A stretch of DNA of 64,000 bases from Saccopteryx bilineata (GCF_036850765.1 NC_089490.1:297706982-297770981); one strand, 5' to 3'; counted from the stretch's first letter, positions 1-13,380 are shown. The notes: a model not told the origin generated them from the letters alone. Program-made: numbers and translations.

Positions 1-1380
1 TTTCCAGTTACCACAGCAGTTTAATTGATAGAATCTGCAAACCAGATTGAGTTAGAATGAAACACCCTTAGCTTACTGTGGAGCCCCTGGCAGAGATAAA
101 GTGAAATCACAACAGTTTCTCCCTTGTTTTGTTTTTGATTTATGAAACTCATACAGTGAAACTAAAAACAGGGCCAGGAGGGCGGGAGCCTGCAGCATCT
201 CCCTAATACCAAGTGGCTACTACATCACTGTAGACCAGTCACATTTCTCCAGTGGAATTAGGAGCACAAACTAGGTGATTAAACTATTCCAACATTCTAG
301 AGTGGTGTAAGTGTTTGGGATGACTAGATTTGTACTCTGCTTTGATTTCAAAACATGTTCTTGCTCTCTGATTTTCATGCCAAATACTAAACCAGGATAC
401 AGAAAGAATTCTTTTCTGCTCCTTACACAAAACAGATTCCTCAGACCCTTAAGATCAGATAATACATTCCAACAATTCTAAGTTGAACAGCACAAAATTC
501 ATCCTTCCCTCTCTTTTCCTCCCATACCAGTCCCACATCCCTTCCTCCCAGTTATTGGGCACCTGTTATATTCCAGACTCTGAACCCCAATCCAGCAGCA
601 GGAAAAAGTGACATAAATGAGTAGAATAAAGGTTTTATGTCATAAGTTGTCCATGACCCAGTGAGGATACAAAGGAGGAAGTGGCCCAGTTCACAGAAGA
701 GGTTGTGAAAGGCTTGAATGAGGGAGCCGAGGCTTGAGCTGACTCATAGAAGATGAGTAGAGGCTCCCTTGACCTTGAGCTGGTGAAATAGGGCGGGGAC
801 ACTCATGGTGGGGAGAATAGCACCTCCATGGGCACAGTGCTGTGAAACAAGGCTTGCTCAGGAACAGCGAGTGCTCAGAAAACAAGAGCAGACAGTCGGA
901 GTGGACAATGAGGGAGGGGCCAGAGCCACTGTGGAGGGCCTCCCAGTCTGGACCTCAGTCCTCAGCTCGAGAGTTCTTGGGTTCATGCTTCTGATGGTCC
1001 CAAAGGCTTCTACTCAATTGCCATTCCTATTTAGGGATTCCTTATGCTGAAACTCTCAGGGGTGTCAAGAGAGGGCAACAGTTTATACAACAAATTATAT
1101 CAAGAGTAAAATTAATGCAGTGGTTTTCAGTAGATGACCCACCTTCCTACAGCTCAGTTTTTGCTTTTTGAGGACAGAAGCTCCCCTAGACCACATAATT
1201 CTATGCTTTGGCTTTTGCACATTGGACTTTAATATATACATACATTGGGGACGGTATTTATTAAGACAGCAGTTCTTTCCCTACTTGATTCAGTGTTAAA
1301 AAATCACATCTAAAAAAATGTAGTACTGCCATCAACAATCTGTAAGATCCAAGAAACATGGAGACAAGAAGTAGAATCAG

Positions 1381-1715
1381 CCTGACCAGGCGGTGGCGCA
1401 GTGGATAGAGCGTTGAACTGGGATGTGGAAGACCCAGGTTCAAGACCCCGAGGTCGCCAGTTTGAGCGCGGGCTCATCTGGTTTGAGCAAAGCTCACCGG
1501 CTTAGACCCAAGGTCGCTGGCTTGTGCAAGGGGTTACTCGGTCTGCTGTAGCTCCACGGTCAAGGCACATATGAGAAAGCAATCAATAAACAACTAAGGT
1601 GTCACAACAAAAAACTAATGATTGATGCTTCTCATCTCTCTCCATTCCTGTCTGTCTGTCCCTGTCTATCCCTCTCTCTGATTCTCTCTCTGTAAAAAAA
1701 AAAAAAAAAAAAAAA
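1381..1715 (+). repeat. tRNA-derived SINE, family A (CCTGACCAGGCGGTGGCGCA head)
   Basis: It begins with the family head, has a tRNA-like box A (GGCGCAGTGGATAGAGC), a pyrimidine-rich 3' part and an A-tail. An 11 bp target site duplication, agtagaatcag, lies at 1370-1380 and 1728-1738. This is one of seven family A copies in the window. Confidence 0.9.
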
Positions 1716-2689
1716 TTATTAAAAGAGAGTAGAATCAGACAAAGATTAGCAATATATGCAAACATATTGGCTAATATACAAAACCCAGGGTCATAGGAAA
1801 GGCTGCCACTTTCTCTTATTTTCCAGCAAAGCTACAGGTAGTCAAGGACCACTAAGACAAAGCTGCATCATTGCCTAGGTGGGAAGACAGAGCACTGCAA
1901 GAAAAAAATGTAAAAGCTATTTTTAATTCATTTCAGAAATAAGATCTTTTAAGAGTTAACTATGAAAAAGGCAGTGTTCATTCTCAAAAAGATAATAAAG
2001 GCATCAAGTTGCCAGTTTAAAAAACTTTAGAAGGTGCAGGCAAAACATCCCATCAGGAAGTGTGGGAGCTGTGGGTGACGCATGGCTTTGGTGTCAAAAC
2101 AGGTTGAGGGATGTTCGAGCCAGCCTGTCACTTACAGCACTTCCTCCATCACAAGAAGCACTTTTCTCATGCAAATTTTTACACTCTGAAATTGCCACGT
2201 GTATTAAACTGATGTACATCCTTATCGTGTAGTGTTTCCTTTCTTTGTGAAAAGCTGTAAGGAAATTGAAGATGAGTTCCCAGGTGATAATTTCTTGGAA
2301 CTGAGAGCATTCAGTACCAGCCGCATGATCAAGTGTTTGTGATGTAAACACTCCAAGCTCTTGTCTCCTCAGTGGGAATGATAAAGAAGGTTCTGTATCA
2401 GATGGAAATTAAATTGTTTATCTAAAGCTCTGTGCAATGTTAGGCACATGGTGGCACTTCTCCAAAGTTTGTGGGCACTTTGAGCACCTTGTCTGCCTAG
2501 GACTGGGGAGCAGACACCTGCTTAAGCCAGTCACTCGGTCGATAGGTCTTAACTCCACTGTCACTTGTCCATAGGCCTCTGTCCCTGGACACCAGAGGTC
2601 AGCAAATACATAAGAAGCAGTCCTATCCTTTACCTAGAGTTCAGAGTTGGCCCAGGGTTTCATGTGAACAGTCTTTTACCATTTACAAA

Positions 2690-2895
2690 GTTGTTTCACA
2701 ATCATCCTGTCTTTTGATCTTACAGCAGCTCTGTGAGGTAAGTAGAGGCAATATTCGCCACTTCATTTCGCAGAGGTGAGCAAACTAAAGCTCCCAGGAG
2801 GTTAGGTGAATGGACTAGTGTCACATGCTGGCTAGTGACAGAGTAGGAGCACCAACCCGGACGAGTCTGATACCCAACCCAGAGCTGCTCTGTGA
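2690..2895. repeat. MIR-like old SINE fragment
   Basis: The stretch with atcttacagcagctctgtgaggtaagtagag-like wording followed by tagtgacagagtaggagcacc resembles a degraded MIR element. Assigned from memory of the consensus, not by alignment. Confidence 0.5.
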
Positions 2896-4935
2896 TTCAA
2901 TTCTGCAGAACTACTTTTTCCCAAGTATGGCTCTGGGACCAGCCTGAGGACTACGACCTTGAGCTGGTCCCAGACATTATGCATCAAGAGGGAACAAGGC
3001 ATTCTAAAAAGCTACTTCTACACATTGTAAAGCTAGAGATCTGAATATGTGGTCTCATTCTGCTGTCACACACGAGAAAATGCCCACAGCAGTTGTATCG
3101 GGCTGCAGCAAGGTCACGAGTGGTGCTAGAGACACAAGCCAGTAAAGCAAGTGCAATTCAGACAGCAGCCACTGTGGGGAGCCATGGTGAGGAACCCGGA
3201 GCCCTGGGTGTGACAGCTGTGGGTTCCGTGATGCAGCTGTATACCCTGTGGTCCTAGAGAATTAAAGTGTCTCTGGAGCAGGCGTGGAGACCGGTGGGAT
3301 AATGGAGAAGATCCAAGGGGAAATTAGCCTTCTTCCCTCTGAGAAAGGATCTGTAATAAGGCAAACTCATCAACTTGGCAGAATCTAAACCCTCTGGATA
3401 TTTAAAGGCAAAACCAGGGGTCTGCTTTCCTACTCTAGATTTTGAGGGTTTGCCTGAGTGAGCTTAAAGGTCCTGATGGACAAGTGAAACTAAGAAGGCC
3501 CTCAAATCTTTCCCAGTGCGTGATCTGGACGGCAGACATCCTTATGACTTCAAAATGGAGTCTCTCTTCATCATTGAAACTTAAGATAAAACCTAAACCA
3601 ACATCTCCAGGTCAAAACAGAAGCCATGACCGCAATATCCGTAATGATAGTCATAAAAAACACTAACGTTAGCACAATTGACTATTAGTCATTAAATAGT
3701 GTCTCTGACGTGAGGCTTATCTATTAAACTGGCAGGAGAGATATTTTCTTTACTGAAAGGACTGTGTAGCTCTGAGGATTAGATTTTAGCTGTGGTGGCG
3801 ACCACAGAACTTGGCTGTGTCAGAGACATCTTCTGCAGGAGCACTAGGAGTATTCCTGGGGATGACCTGCCACCCTCCCAGCCATGGGGAGAGGGGACCC
3901 AGAGGCAGGGAGGGGCTGTGTCTGCCAACCTGGGCTTTCCTTAGGGGAATGGCCCCAGAGAAGAGGCTCCAGATCTCTCATCCAAGGTTTTACAGCAGCT
4001 AGAATTCCTAGGATTTTAACGGGAGTGACCTTTTCAACGTGTGAGCTACTTCACGCCTCTGTCCTTTTTATGAGCCGTGCAACTTCCACGGGAAGGATTG
4101 GTCCCAGTGCTGGGAAAGTGGACCTTTAGGACTCGCTCAGAGATAGAAGATGTTTCCTGAGATTTTCCTGGATGTGGAAGAGAATTTATAGCCAGGTGTT
4201 TAAGACCTGGTTGGATGCCGAGTTTGTTATGAGTCGGCAGAGGGAGAAACCATAGCAGCATCCATCCCTGAAAGAAGGGAGGGATGCAGACAGGGCAAGG
4301 GCAAGGGTGGCTGGCGGGCGGCAAAGAACAGCCGAGTCACCTTTTAAGACCAGAGCGTCACTCTGGGAAAAGCTCAAGCAGACAGAGGACATTCCATGCT
4401 CCTGTCGGCCAGGTAAGTCTGCCAGGGGAACTGGACATGTCCAATGGACACCTTGTAGCGCTGCCTGTCGGGGACACCAGCTTTCCACTAACGGAAGGAG
4501 CTAAGGGCTGATGAGCACGCCAGCCTCCCCAAACTTCTGGTCGCTCCTTCTTTTCTCTTCTGTTCAGGCTGTCAAGAGAAACAGGTTCCCCAGAGAGAAG
4601 ACAGGGGCCTATGGGGCATACCAGGGTTGGGTGTGCTTGGCAAACAGGTTTACACATGGCCCCTATCTCTGTACCTCCGCCTGCCAGGTGGCTCTCCCCG
4701 CACTGCTGGCCAGCGTCTCCCAGCTCAGGTGTCTGCAGCCCAGGGCTGGCTCAGCCCATCCAGGGGACAGGCCGGTGGGGCCTGGTTAGCCCCTCAAGCA
4801 CCACGGCTGGCTGATCCTAAAACCTGATGCAGCCTTTACAAGAACCATACAGACAGCACAACAAAGGGCGCGACCACAGCCCCACTGGCAAAGACAATAC
4901 AATCCCAAACAGGTTGGTGCAGGAAGTACACTTTT

Positions 4936-5307
4936 TTTTTTTTTTTGTATTTTTCTGAAGCTGGAAACGGGGAGAGACAGTCAGACAGACTCCCGCATGC
5001 GCCCCACCGGGATCCACCCGGCACGCCCACCAGGGGTGAGGCTCTGCCCACCAGGGGGCTATGCTCTGCAGAGACCAGAGCCACTCCAGCGCCTGGGGCA
5101 AAGAAAGGCCAAGGAGCCATCCCCAGCACCCGGGCCATCCCTGCTCCAATGGAGCCTCGGCTGCGGGAGGGGAAGAGAGAGACAGAGAGGAAGGAGGGGT
5201 GGAGAAGCAAATGGGCGCTTCTCTTATGTGCCCCGGCCGGGAATCGAACCCGGGTCCCCTGCACGCCAGGCCGATGCTCTATCGCTGAGCCAACCGGCCA
5301 GGGCCAG
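4936..5307 (-). repeat. tRNA-derived SINE, family B (GCCCTGGCCGGTTGGCTCAG head)
   Basis: An antisense copy of the long family B SINE with a poly-T (A-tail) at 4932-4946. The duplication aagtacactttt flanks it at 4924-4935 and 5308-5319. It carries the internal repeat of the ACCAGGGG/GCTCTGCCC unit (near 5029-5066) also seen in the copy at 14162. Confidence 0.9.
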
Positions 5308-5809
5308 AAGTACACTTTTAAAGACAGATTCTTCTTTATGGCTCAGCTTTCTTTCCATTTTGAGTCTGGCGGATTCAACATGATACATGCTTTGTGAGCG
5401 GCCGCAGAGCCATGATTTAATGATGCATGTGATGATGTGCGATTATTAAGTTTAATGCTAAATGTGAGTCATTTAGAAATAGTGTTGCATGCTTGACAAG
5501 CAATGAAGTACGTAAAATTTAACAGTTTATCTGGTAAGAAATATAACAGGCAGATAAAAACACGTGGGTTAATAAACACTCTGAACTTTTCTGAAGGCTA
5601 CTGTACACAAGAGTGGCCTACAGTGATGCCTATGGCTTACTCATCCACTATTTTATTAGAGAAATGAGGCAGAGGGGAGGAGAGAGATCCACTTTTTCTG
5701 GAAACGCTTATATAAGATCCCCCCACTTCCCTCATCCCCTCTTCCCCACCCCCACCCCCCCCCACACACACGCACGCACGCACACACCCCTGCTGAGCCT
5801 GTACGTTAC

Positions 5810-5962
5810 CTTGCTCCAGTTCCCCACTTTCCAGCTGGCGCACGGACGAAGGTGGCATCTCTTAGCGGGGTCAGGCCTCTGTGTGGCCGCGCAGTCAGAG
5901 TCCACCCGGGTGCTGCATTCCACATGTCGCCAGTAGGCCCCCAGCCCACATGTGGTGGAACA
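5810..5962 (-). CDS. ADAMTS12: ADAMTS12 exon: TSP1 repeat 5 and start of repeat 6
   Basis: Acceptor CTGCCACAG, donor GTAACGTA. The 153 bp (51 codons, phase 0 to 0) read [40 protein letters not shown] and [11 protein letters not shown]. This is TSP1 repeat 5 plus the WKVGNWSK start of repeat 6, with the split again just before a cysteine. It is the last coding exon in the window. The remainder of repeat 6, repeats 7 and 8 and the PLAC domain must lie below position 1. The donor lacks G at +5 and is followed in the transcript by a UG-rich and G-rich tract. Confidence 0.95.
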
Positions 5963-6124
5963 CTGTGGCAGGGGACAGAAGACAGAGGCTGAGTGCCACT
6001 TCCTCAGGCACACCGCACGACACCCTGCAGTCAGGAGTCTGCCACAGCACCTGCTCAAGAAAACTGCCCACAGAGCTTTTAAAAACTACCAGCACGGGAA
6101 CTCCTGCCACAGGCAGATTAATAT

Positions 6125-6216
6125 GAACCTCAGCTGGTCAGATCCAGGCATCAGTAATTTAAATAGTTTCCCAGGTGATTCTAATAAACGACCACAGTTG
6201 AGAACCCCTGATTTAT
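6125..6216. mobile_element. MER5-like hAT fragment
   Basis: tttcccaggtgattctaat followed by agttgagaacccctgattt matches the remembered 3' end of MER5-type hAT-Charlie elements. Confidence 0.5.
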
Positions 6217-6445
6217 ACATGGAAGGAAACCTCAATGTAAATAGGAATTTGCTTCCCTTTAAAAATTATGCTCGCGTGAGTGCCACACTGCTGCATTTCA
6301 TACCAACGCTGTTCCGGACGGACATCAGACCCGTGCGCCCGCTGCTGACCTTGTATCCACACCTCACCTCTTTCTACTCCTACAATGACATTATCTCCGC
6401 CTCTCCACCACGTGATGTAGACAGGCATTATTATAAAGAAACCAG

Positions 6446-6736
6446 CCTGACCAGGCGGTGGCGCAGTGGATAGAGTGTCGGACTGGGATGCCCAGGTTCG
6501 AGACCCCGAGGTCACCAGCTTGAGTGCAGGCTCATCTGGTTTTTGAGCAAAAAAGCTCACCAGCTTGGACCCAAGGTTGCTGGCTCGAGCAAGGGGTTAC
6601 TCGGTGTGGTTAAGGCACATACGAGAAAGCAATCAGTGAACAACTAAGGTGTCGCAATGCTCAACGAAAAGCTAATGATTGATGCTTCTCATCTCTCTCC
6701 GTTCCTGTCTGTCTGTCTCTGTAAAAAAAAAAAAAA
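6446..6736 (+). repeat. tRNA-derived SINE, family A
   Basis: Head, box A and A-tail as in the copy at 1381. The flanks (aaagaaaccag and aaagaagccaag) are imperfect, so this copy looks older. Confidence 0.88.
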
Positions 6737-7576
6737 GAAGCCAAGGTGGGGAGAGCTGGCTTGCCCAAGGAGTAAGACTAGGATTTCCTGCCTCCCAACG
6801 CAGTTTAATATTGTTACAGCAGTGTGTCTCTCCACTATGAGTGCCCACAGAAACCACCGGGACACTTTGCTAAATGCAGACTCTGTGTGCAGAGGTCAGG
6901 GGCAGGGCCGCAGAGCACGCATTTCCAGCTAGCTCCCACGTGAAACTGAGGCCTGGGTCCTCAGACCACACCCAGAGTTAGAGAGATGTTACAACACGCT
7001 GTTTTCACCTCTTGACCCACCGGTGGTGAATAAATCAGTCACCTTTTGTCACGTGTACAGCCCATTCCTCACAAGATGTTTTAATTTATTTATCATCTTA
7101 ACTATCTCAGGTTAGCCTGGGGTCACCTTGAAAACTACACAAAGGACACAGACTTTCCCCATGTGATCCTGACTCTTTCATATGGCCGCTTTTACTCGCA
7201 TCCCTGTCGCTTGCCCATCTTCAGCAGGAGGGGTGATTTCTGGACCTGTAGAACACAGCTCTAGGCTTAAAAAAACAAAAACAAAAAATGGTAGAAATTC
7301 CATCTATGACTTTCTGAGTTTCTTTTGATGACTTATAAAAAAACCCAGCCTTATATTTCTCTTGCTGCATTTTCACCCTTCATATAATTTGCATGTGTTT
7401 CATTTTGTGCAAGTTCTTGTGTTATAACATATATGTAACATAACAGAGTTCCTAGGTAGATACATTTATTATCGAATAATAGAAAGGAAAGAGTAGAAAA
7501 CAGCCTAGATCATTATATTTTTCCCATTGGCTCATGGAGTAATCTCCCCTCCTCCTTAAAGTTGTTTAGGATTTGG

Positions 7577-7962
7577 CCCTGGCCCGCTGGCTCAGTGGTA
7601 GAGCATCAGCCTGGTGGGTGAATGTCCCAGGTTCCATTCCTAGTCAGGGCACACAGGAGAGGTGAGCATCTGCTTCTCCACTCCACCCCTCCCCCTTCAT
7701 CTCCTCTTCTCTCTCTCTCACTCTTTTCCCTTCCGCAGCCATGGTCTAATTGGTTCCAGTGAGTTGGCCCCTGGCACTGAGAATGGCTCCATGGCCTCCA
7801 TTTCTGGTGCTAAAAATAGCTCGGTTGCCAAGAAACACAGCAATGCCCCAGATGGGCTGAGCATCGCCCCATAGGGGGTTTGCGGTTGGATCCCTGTATG
7901 GGCGCATGCGGGAGTCTTTCTGCCTCTCCTCCTCTCACTCAATACAAAAAAAAAAAAAAAAA
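7577..7962 (+). repeat. tRNA-derived SINE, family B
   Basis: A diverged copy with A-tail. Flanking duplication tttaggatttgg occurs at 7565-7576 and again just after the A-tail (near 7967-7978). Confidence 0.88.
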
Positions 7963-8070
7963 GGTTTTTAGGATTTGGTTTGTATCTCTCATAAGTCTCC
8001 AGAACTTTCTCCTTGCTATACTATGTGTATATAACAGAGGCCATGACAGTTGAACTGTACGGACCACTGT

Positions 8071-8560
8071 CATAGGTTGACTGCATTGGTGGCCCCCAGT
8101 GTTCACACCCATGCTCTTTGCAATGGGACTTTGCAGCTCCTCTGGCTGGACAGTGAAATATATTTCCCTAGCTCTTGAATCAGGACTGTTCTCGCAACTT
8201 TGGCCAATAAAATTGCAGTGGATGATGTTGTGCCAGTTCTCAAGAAGTTCTGCTTCTTTCAATCCTCTCTTCTGGACCCCGTCTTTGCCATGAGAATGGA
8301 CCCAGACCAGCCGGCTGCAGGATGAGCACTCATGTGAAACAGAGCGGGTGACCCGGCCAAGGCCATCCCAGAGTGCCCACCTTCGGCCAACTCTCCAGCA
8401 GCTGCATGGCGAGCCAAGCTGACGTCAGCTAAGCTCAGCGCAGATCAGCAGAACCTCCCAGCTGGCCCACAGACTCAGGAACAAAAATAAATGTTTACTG
8501 AGGTGTGGTGAGTGGTTGTTATTTCACATTATTGTGGCAATAGAAAATTGAGACAACAAT
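8071..8560 (+). mobile_element. Old MLT1-like LTR
   Basis: Contains gggactttgcag, tcctctcttctgg with ccatgagaatgga, a downstream aataaatg and ggcaatagaaaattgagac, all recalled from mammalian MaLR-type LTRs. Non-coding and degraded. Confidence 0.5.
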
Positions 8561-9569
8561 ATATCAGGTATCTTTCCTACATTTTCTATAACCTTCTGAG
8601 ACATGCGGTACAATTAAAGTTCTGTAGTTGGCTAACTGTGTGATCACTTGTGATTTCCCAATTTCCTAGCCTGTAAAACTGGTAAAAACACTTGGACCTG
8701 CTTCTCCGGGTTGTAGTGAGGACGAAAGAGATGATTCATGCACATGGCCAGTGCTCTACAAATGTTACCTAATAAACACAACACCCCTGCAACGTCCCAC
8801 TTTCCAGATAGCTGGGGCCCAGAGAATTTAGAAGGCAAGTTTAAGGTCACAAAGACAGTATGCTGTTATAGTACAACACGGAGAAAAACATACATTTGCC
8901 CAAATCCAGGAAACGAGGCAGGAAGACCAAATTCCCAGGCTAGAGATGACTATGTTAAATCGCAAGTGATGTATCTATAGTCCTTAGCACCATATTATGT
9001 TGCAAATAAATGCATGTTGTCTCTGGGAATCTGCATCTAGTCCTGCTAGATTCAGATGTGCTGAGCAGATATTTGTTTCCTTCCTTTTAGACAGTTACTA
9101 TTTAAGCAGCAAACAACAGTCCAATGGTAAAACTGACAGGGGGAAGTCCATGGAATGCAGAAAGAGTAACTGGGATTCCATAGACTGTCATTTATATTAG
9201 TTTCAAATTGGGAGTGGGGGTCAGAGAAGAAAAGAAGACTGTGAGGAGGTTGAGGAACAATTTCATGCTGTCCTGGAAACAGCTAGTGACCCCATGGGAA
9301 CCGATTTATTGGGTAAGGATTAGGTTGCAGGGTGTACAGAACTAGAACTGACAAGGAGGGCTGCATCATGTGAAACGCCAAAGTGAATGGCTGTGGAAAA
9401 TTATACTTTCACTTCCATCTACACGACTGCAGAGCCTCTATTTAACTGACTGGCCCAGGGGAGCTGAATGAATGAAGAGGTAACTCAGTGGGAGATGTTT
9501 TTCTGTCAAAATAAGAGCCACACCCCTGCATATGGGGTAACACCTGTTTCCTATTTTGTTACTAAACAT

Positions 9570-9790
9570 CAGAGCAAACACTGAGTGCTCCCCACATGCC
9601 CGGCACTCCTCTGAGGACCTTACACAGAGTGATTCCCTTTGCCTCTTCCCAGACGCATGAGTCGGGCAGTGCCATCATCCTCGTTTCACAGAGGAGGAAA
9701 ATAGGGTGCAGTGGGGGCACACAGTGAGTGAGTGAGCCAGGATCCAAACCCAGCGAGTCTGGTTACAAGCTCTCAGTCTAGTTACAGTGC
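9570..9790. repeat. MIR-like old SINE fragment
   Basis: catcctcgtttcacagagg, cacacagtgagtgagtgag and gatccaaacccagcgagtct resemble a degraded MIR in this order. Confidence 0.5.
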
Positions 9791-10230
9791 CAACTTGGTT
9801 TCCATGTCCATTTTTAAAGTTTTTAAATCACAGGGAGTTAGAGGAACGTGCTCTAAGGAACTTTAGAGATTACTTCTGATCTTCAGGATCAGGCAAAGCT
9901 TTTACGGAGGTTGATACTGAAGAGCAGGTCAGACTTACACGGGCAGAAAGGGGAGGAAAGAACATTCCTGGCAGAGGAAAGGGCATACATTAAAGACTTT
10001 CCACTGGGAGGGGCAGAAGTTTTTGGAGAAACTGAGTGTAGATTTTCTTAAAGCGGAAGGTGGATGAAGAAAAGCAGGAGGCATTTGGTGTAAAAGCTGT
10101 ATTATGCTGTGAAGTCCATCCAGATGTTAGAGTGGATTTCATCTGATGGGATATGTAATGAAGAGACAGTAAAGATTTGTGAGCAGGAGTTTTGAAATGA
10201 CTAGAAAGTTCTATTTGGAAGACTGATTTG

Positions 10231-10588
10231 GGCCCTGGCCGGTTGGCTCAGCGGTAGAGCATCAGCCCAGTGTGTGGATGCCCCAGATTTGATTCTCAGT
10301 TCAGGCACATAGTAGCACCCATCTGCTTCTCCAACTTTCCCCCTCCCCCCCTTCACTTCCTGCAGCCATGGCTTGAATGGTTTGTGCAAGTTGGCCCCAA
10401 GTGCTGAGGATGGCTCCATGGCCTCTGCCTCAAGTCCTAAGAAGAGCTTGGTTGCTGAGTAATGGAGCAACAGCCCCAGATGGGCAGAGCATCGCCCCCT
10501 AGTGGGTTTGTAGGGTGGATCCCAGTCAGGGTGCATGCAGGAGTCTCTCTGCCTTCCCTTCTCTCACTAAGATTAAAAAAAAAAAAAA
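10231..10588 (+). repeat. tRNA-derived SINE, family B
   Basis: Perfect 14 bp duplication ggaagactgatttg at 10217-10230 and 10589-10602. The body is diverged, with many CpG losses, but the full length is present. Confidence 0.9.
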
Positions 10589-11995
10589 GGAAGACTGATT
10601 TGACAGTCTGGCATCACTGTGACGATGTGTGGAAAGCCCTGGAGAAGGGAGAGAGCGAGAGGCACAGACCAGCAAGGAGGTGTCCAGCAGATGTGCTAAA
10701 TGAGAGGAGTAACCCAGGGTTCTTCATTCTCGACTCCTGGGGTGTGAGCAGCATTTCGGTCCTGACAACTTTTCCTTATAAGGGACCTCTCCGAATGTTG
10801 CAAGACTCCTGCCATCTTTGGCTCTCAGACAAGAAATACCGGTAGCAGCCCCTTGTTCTCATCATTGCAACAAAAGCATCCCCTCTCTTTTTCAAATGCC
10901 TCCTACCATTAGGCTGGAAGACACTGGGCCCTAAACAAACAGGAAATAAAAAGGAGATGACAGAATGATGAGGTGACTGGTTTGAAAACTGTTAGGGTTC
11001 TTCTAGTAGCACAGGGGCAGATCGATATCAGTCGTGAGGCTGGGTTTCTAAGACTTTGTGATTGAGAGGAGAGTGATGACATTATAAAGAGGGGTGACTC
11101 TAAAACAAAAGCTTCAGAAATAAGCAGAATAAAAAATTGGGGATAATGGGAAACTTAAAACCCAGAGTCTTCATTCTGAGTCCTGATCCTCTCTGACAAT
11201 TCTGTGCTAACATTTGGTTTTATAAGCTGCACAAGGGGCCGAGGCACCAAGCCCAGTCATGAAAGAAACTCCTGCCAAGTGTGGAACTCTGTTCTATCCT
11301 TGTGGCTTTGAAAACTCTGCAGTCTGGGCCAATGCCCCTTTTCCAGCCAAACTCCCTGGAATTAATAGCTGTCAGCTGGCTCCATCATGGCTGCCAAATT
11401 CTTGGTGACCTACGATGTATTCAATAAGACAGTTTATTTTCGTCAAAGTCTAATGATGACATTTGAGATAGAATTAATTCTGTGCATTTTGATTAGACCA
11501 GAATCAACATGTATCACTTAACCTCTGGACTTAAATAGTCATCAGGTTTGATGTGTACTTTTATTTTGGTTTAGTTTATTTGGATAGAGTAATTTCTCAT
11601 AGAACCAATGAACATTTAGCAATTAAGTATTACATATTAACTATCTTCCAGACAAAAGCATTACAACACATTTAAATTGACTAATTCCACAACTTCTTTG
11701 AGTTTTGGGGACTGGATGGAAAGATAAAATGGTGAGGACAGAAACTAATTTCTGAACCATTCTAATGCTACTTTTTAATAAAATGTTTGTATTAACTTGC
11801 AAACTGAGAAGGACTTTATTCTCTCTGAGGACTGTGATAGCTTTCTGAGTGTCTGCCCTGTGGACTGGTTTGTCATGTCCCCCATCTCAGTACAGATGCT
11901 GTTCCCAGAGTCACCAGGGACTTGCTAATTGTCAAATCCACTAGGTCTATGGTCAGTTCTTACAATCCATGGCACCATTTCTCTTGGTTTAAGTC

Positions 11996-12331
11996 TTTTT
12001 TTTTAGAGAGAGAGAGAGAGAAGAAGGGAAAAAAATGAGAAGCATTACGTGTAGTTTTGGCACTTTAGTTATTCATTGGTTGCTTCTCATATATGCTTTG
12101 ACAGAGGAGAGGGGAGCTCCAGCTGAGACAATGCCTTTTTGCTCAACTGAGTGCCCTTGGGATTCAAGCCAGCAACCATGGGGTCGTGTTGATGATCCCA
12201 AACTCAAGCCAGTGACTCCTGCGCTCAAGCTGGTGAGCCTGCGCTCAAGCCAGCAACCACGGGGTTTTGAACCTGGGACCCCCACATCTCAGGTCAAGGC
12301 TCTACTCACTGTGCCACCACTGGTCAGGCTG
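11996..12331 (-). repeat. tRNA-derived SINE, family A (antisense)
   Basis: The antisense head, ccaccactggtcagg, ends near 12328. A T-run and GA repeat mark the tail. Flanks ttggtttaagtc (11984-11995) and ttggcttgaatc (12332-12343) are an imperfect duplication. Confidence 0.87.
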
Positions 12332-13004
12332 TTGGCTTGAATCTTAGATAAGAGTATTTCTCACCAGTCTTCCACAGGGGACCTCTTTTCTCCTTAAAAT
12401 GCTGCTGTTTTCTGGAGGCCCATCCTTGGCCCACTCCTCTTTTCTGCAGGTTAATGAGTGACCTCCTTCACTCTCAAGGTTCTAACTTCTACCTGCTGGT
12501 CTTGGCTACCAAACCTTATCTCCAGTTTTCACCTTTCTCAAGAACCTCAGACCCACCCACAAACATCTGCTGGTAATCATCTGGATACCCCAGAGGTATT
12601 ACCAATTTAACTCCATCTATGACTAAAACCATCATTCCTCCTTTCTTCGTTTCTATTAAGATTCACTCCTTGTATATAATGTGCAATATCTCAATTTATA
12701 GGAGCACCACCAATAGACACCCAAGGTTCCAACAGTCATGAGACTCCTCTCCCCGTCTCCTTTCATACCCCACATCAATTATTCACAAAGTCCTACTGAT
12801 GTTAAGTTTTGAAGGTATTTTGAATTTATCTTCCCCTCCTCATCCTAAGCATTCTTGTCATAGTTCTCATTGCTTCATCTCAACCACTGTAGTAACCTCC
12901 CAACAAGTCAAATTCCTCATCCTCTCTGATTCCAGAACGAGCTTCCTAAAACACACAGTGGGCCATGTCACTCAGTGGCAGACCTTGCTAGATACTCACT
13001 ATAA

Positions 13005-13380
13005 ACTTTTGTTTCTTCTTCCTGGGTGCACAATTAGATTTCATTTCTCAGCTGCCTTGCACTTGGTTTGGTCATGTGACTGAGTTCTATGGTTCTAGTA
13101 GCAGTTAATTCATGTCCCTTTCAGGCCTGGCCCATAAACCCCATACATAATAACCTTTATGCTCTTTTGCTATTCTGAGACCAGGATGGTGACCCCAAGG
13201 CAAATTTGATGACAGGAGGATGGCAGAGTCATTGTCAGCCTGGATTCCCAAATGACTGCCGGAATCAGAGCATCATTATCGTCACCATTGCAGACATGGA
13301 ATTACCTTGTATTATTATGTGAGTGGAGAAATCAACTTCTGCTTTAATGAACCATAACTTGTATGTTCTGTTTGTTACAA
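13005..13380 (+). repeat. Possible old LTR or DNA repeat
   Basis: tggtcatgtgactgagttct, caggcctggcccataaa and cctggattcccaaatgactg recall an ancient mammalian repeat, but I cannot fix the family. Confidence 0.35.

Larger units (their letters stand above)
1..5809 (-). other. ADAMTS12: ADAMTS12 intron after the TSP1-5 exon (partial)
   Basis: Intronic sequence downstream of the last exon in the window. Besides two SINEs (1381-1715 and 4936-5307) and a MIR-like stretch near 2690-2895, I recognise nothing. No exon for the rest of TSP1 repeat 6 was found on the minus strand. The GC-rich part 3800-4830 gives several overlapping short ORFs with no conserved domain. Confidence 0.8.

Noticed and set aside
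3811..4830. Dense short ORFs in a GC-rich stretch
   Set aside because: No domain, no splice-compatible match to the remaining ADAMTS12 exons, and open frames on both strands, as expected from low stop frequency in GC-rich DNA.
4836..5397. Long overlapping ORFs on both strands (up to about 160 codons)
   Set aside because: They fall in an antisense family B SINE. The translated Pro/Arg-rich text repeats at every SINE copy, so these are chance ORFs in a repeat.
6960..7060. Possible regulatory element near TCACGTG-like words
   Set aside because: Single short motifs in an intron with no clustering or support.
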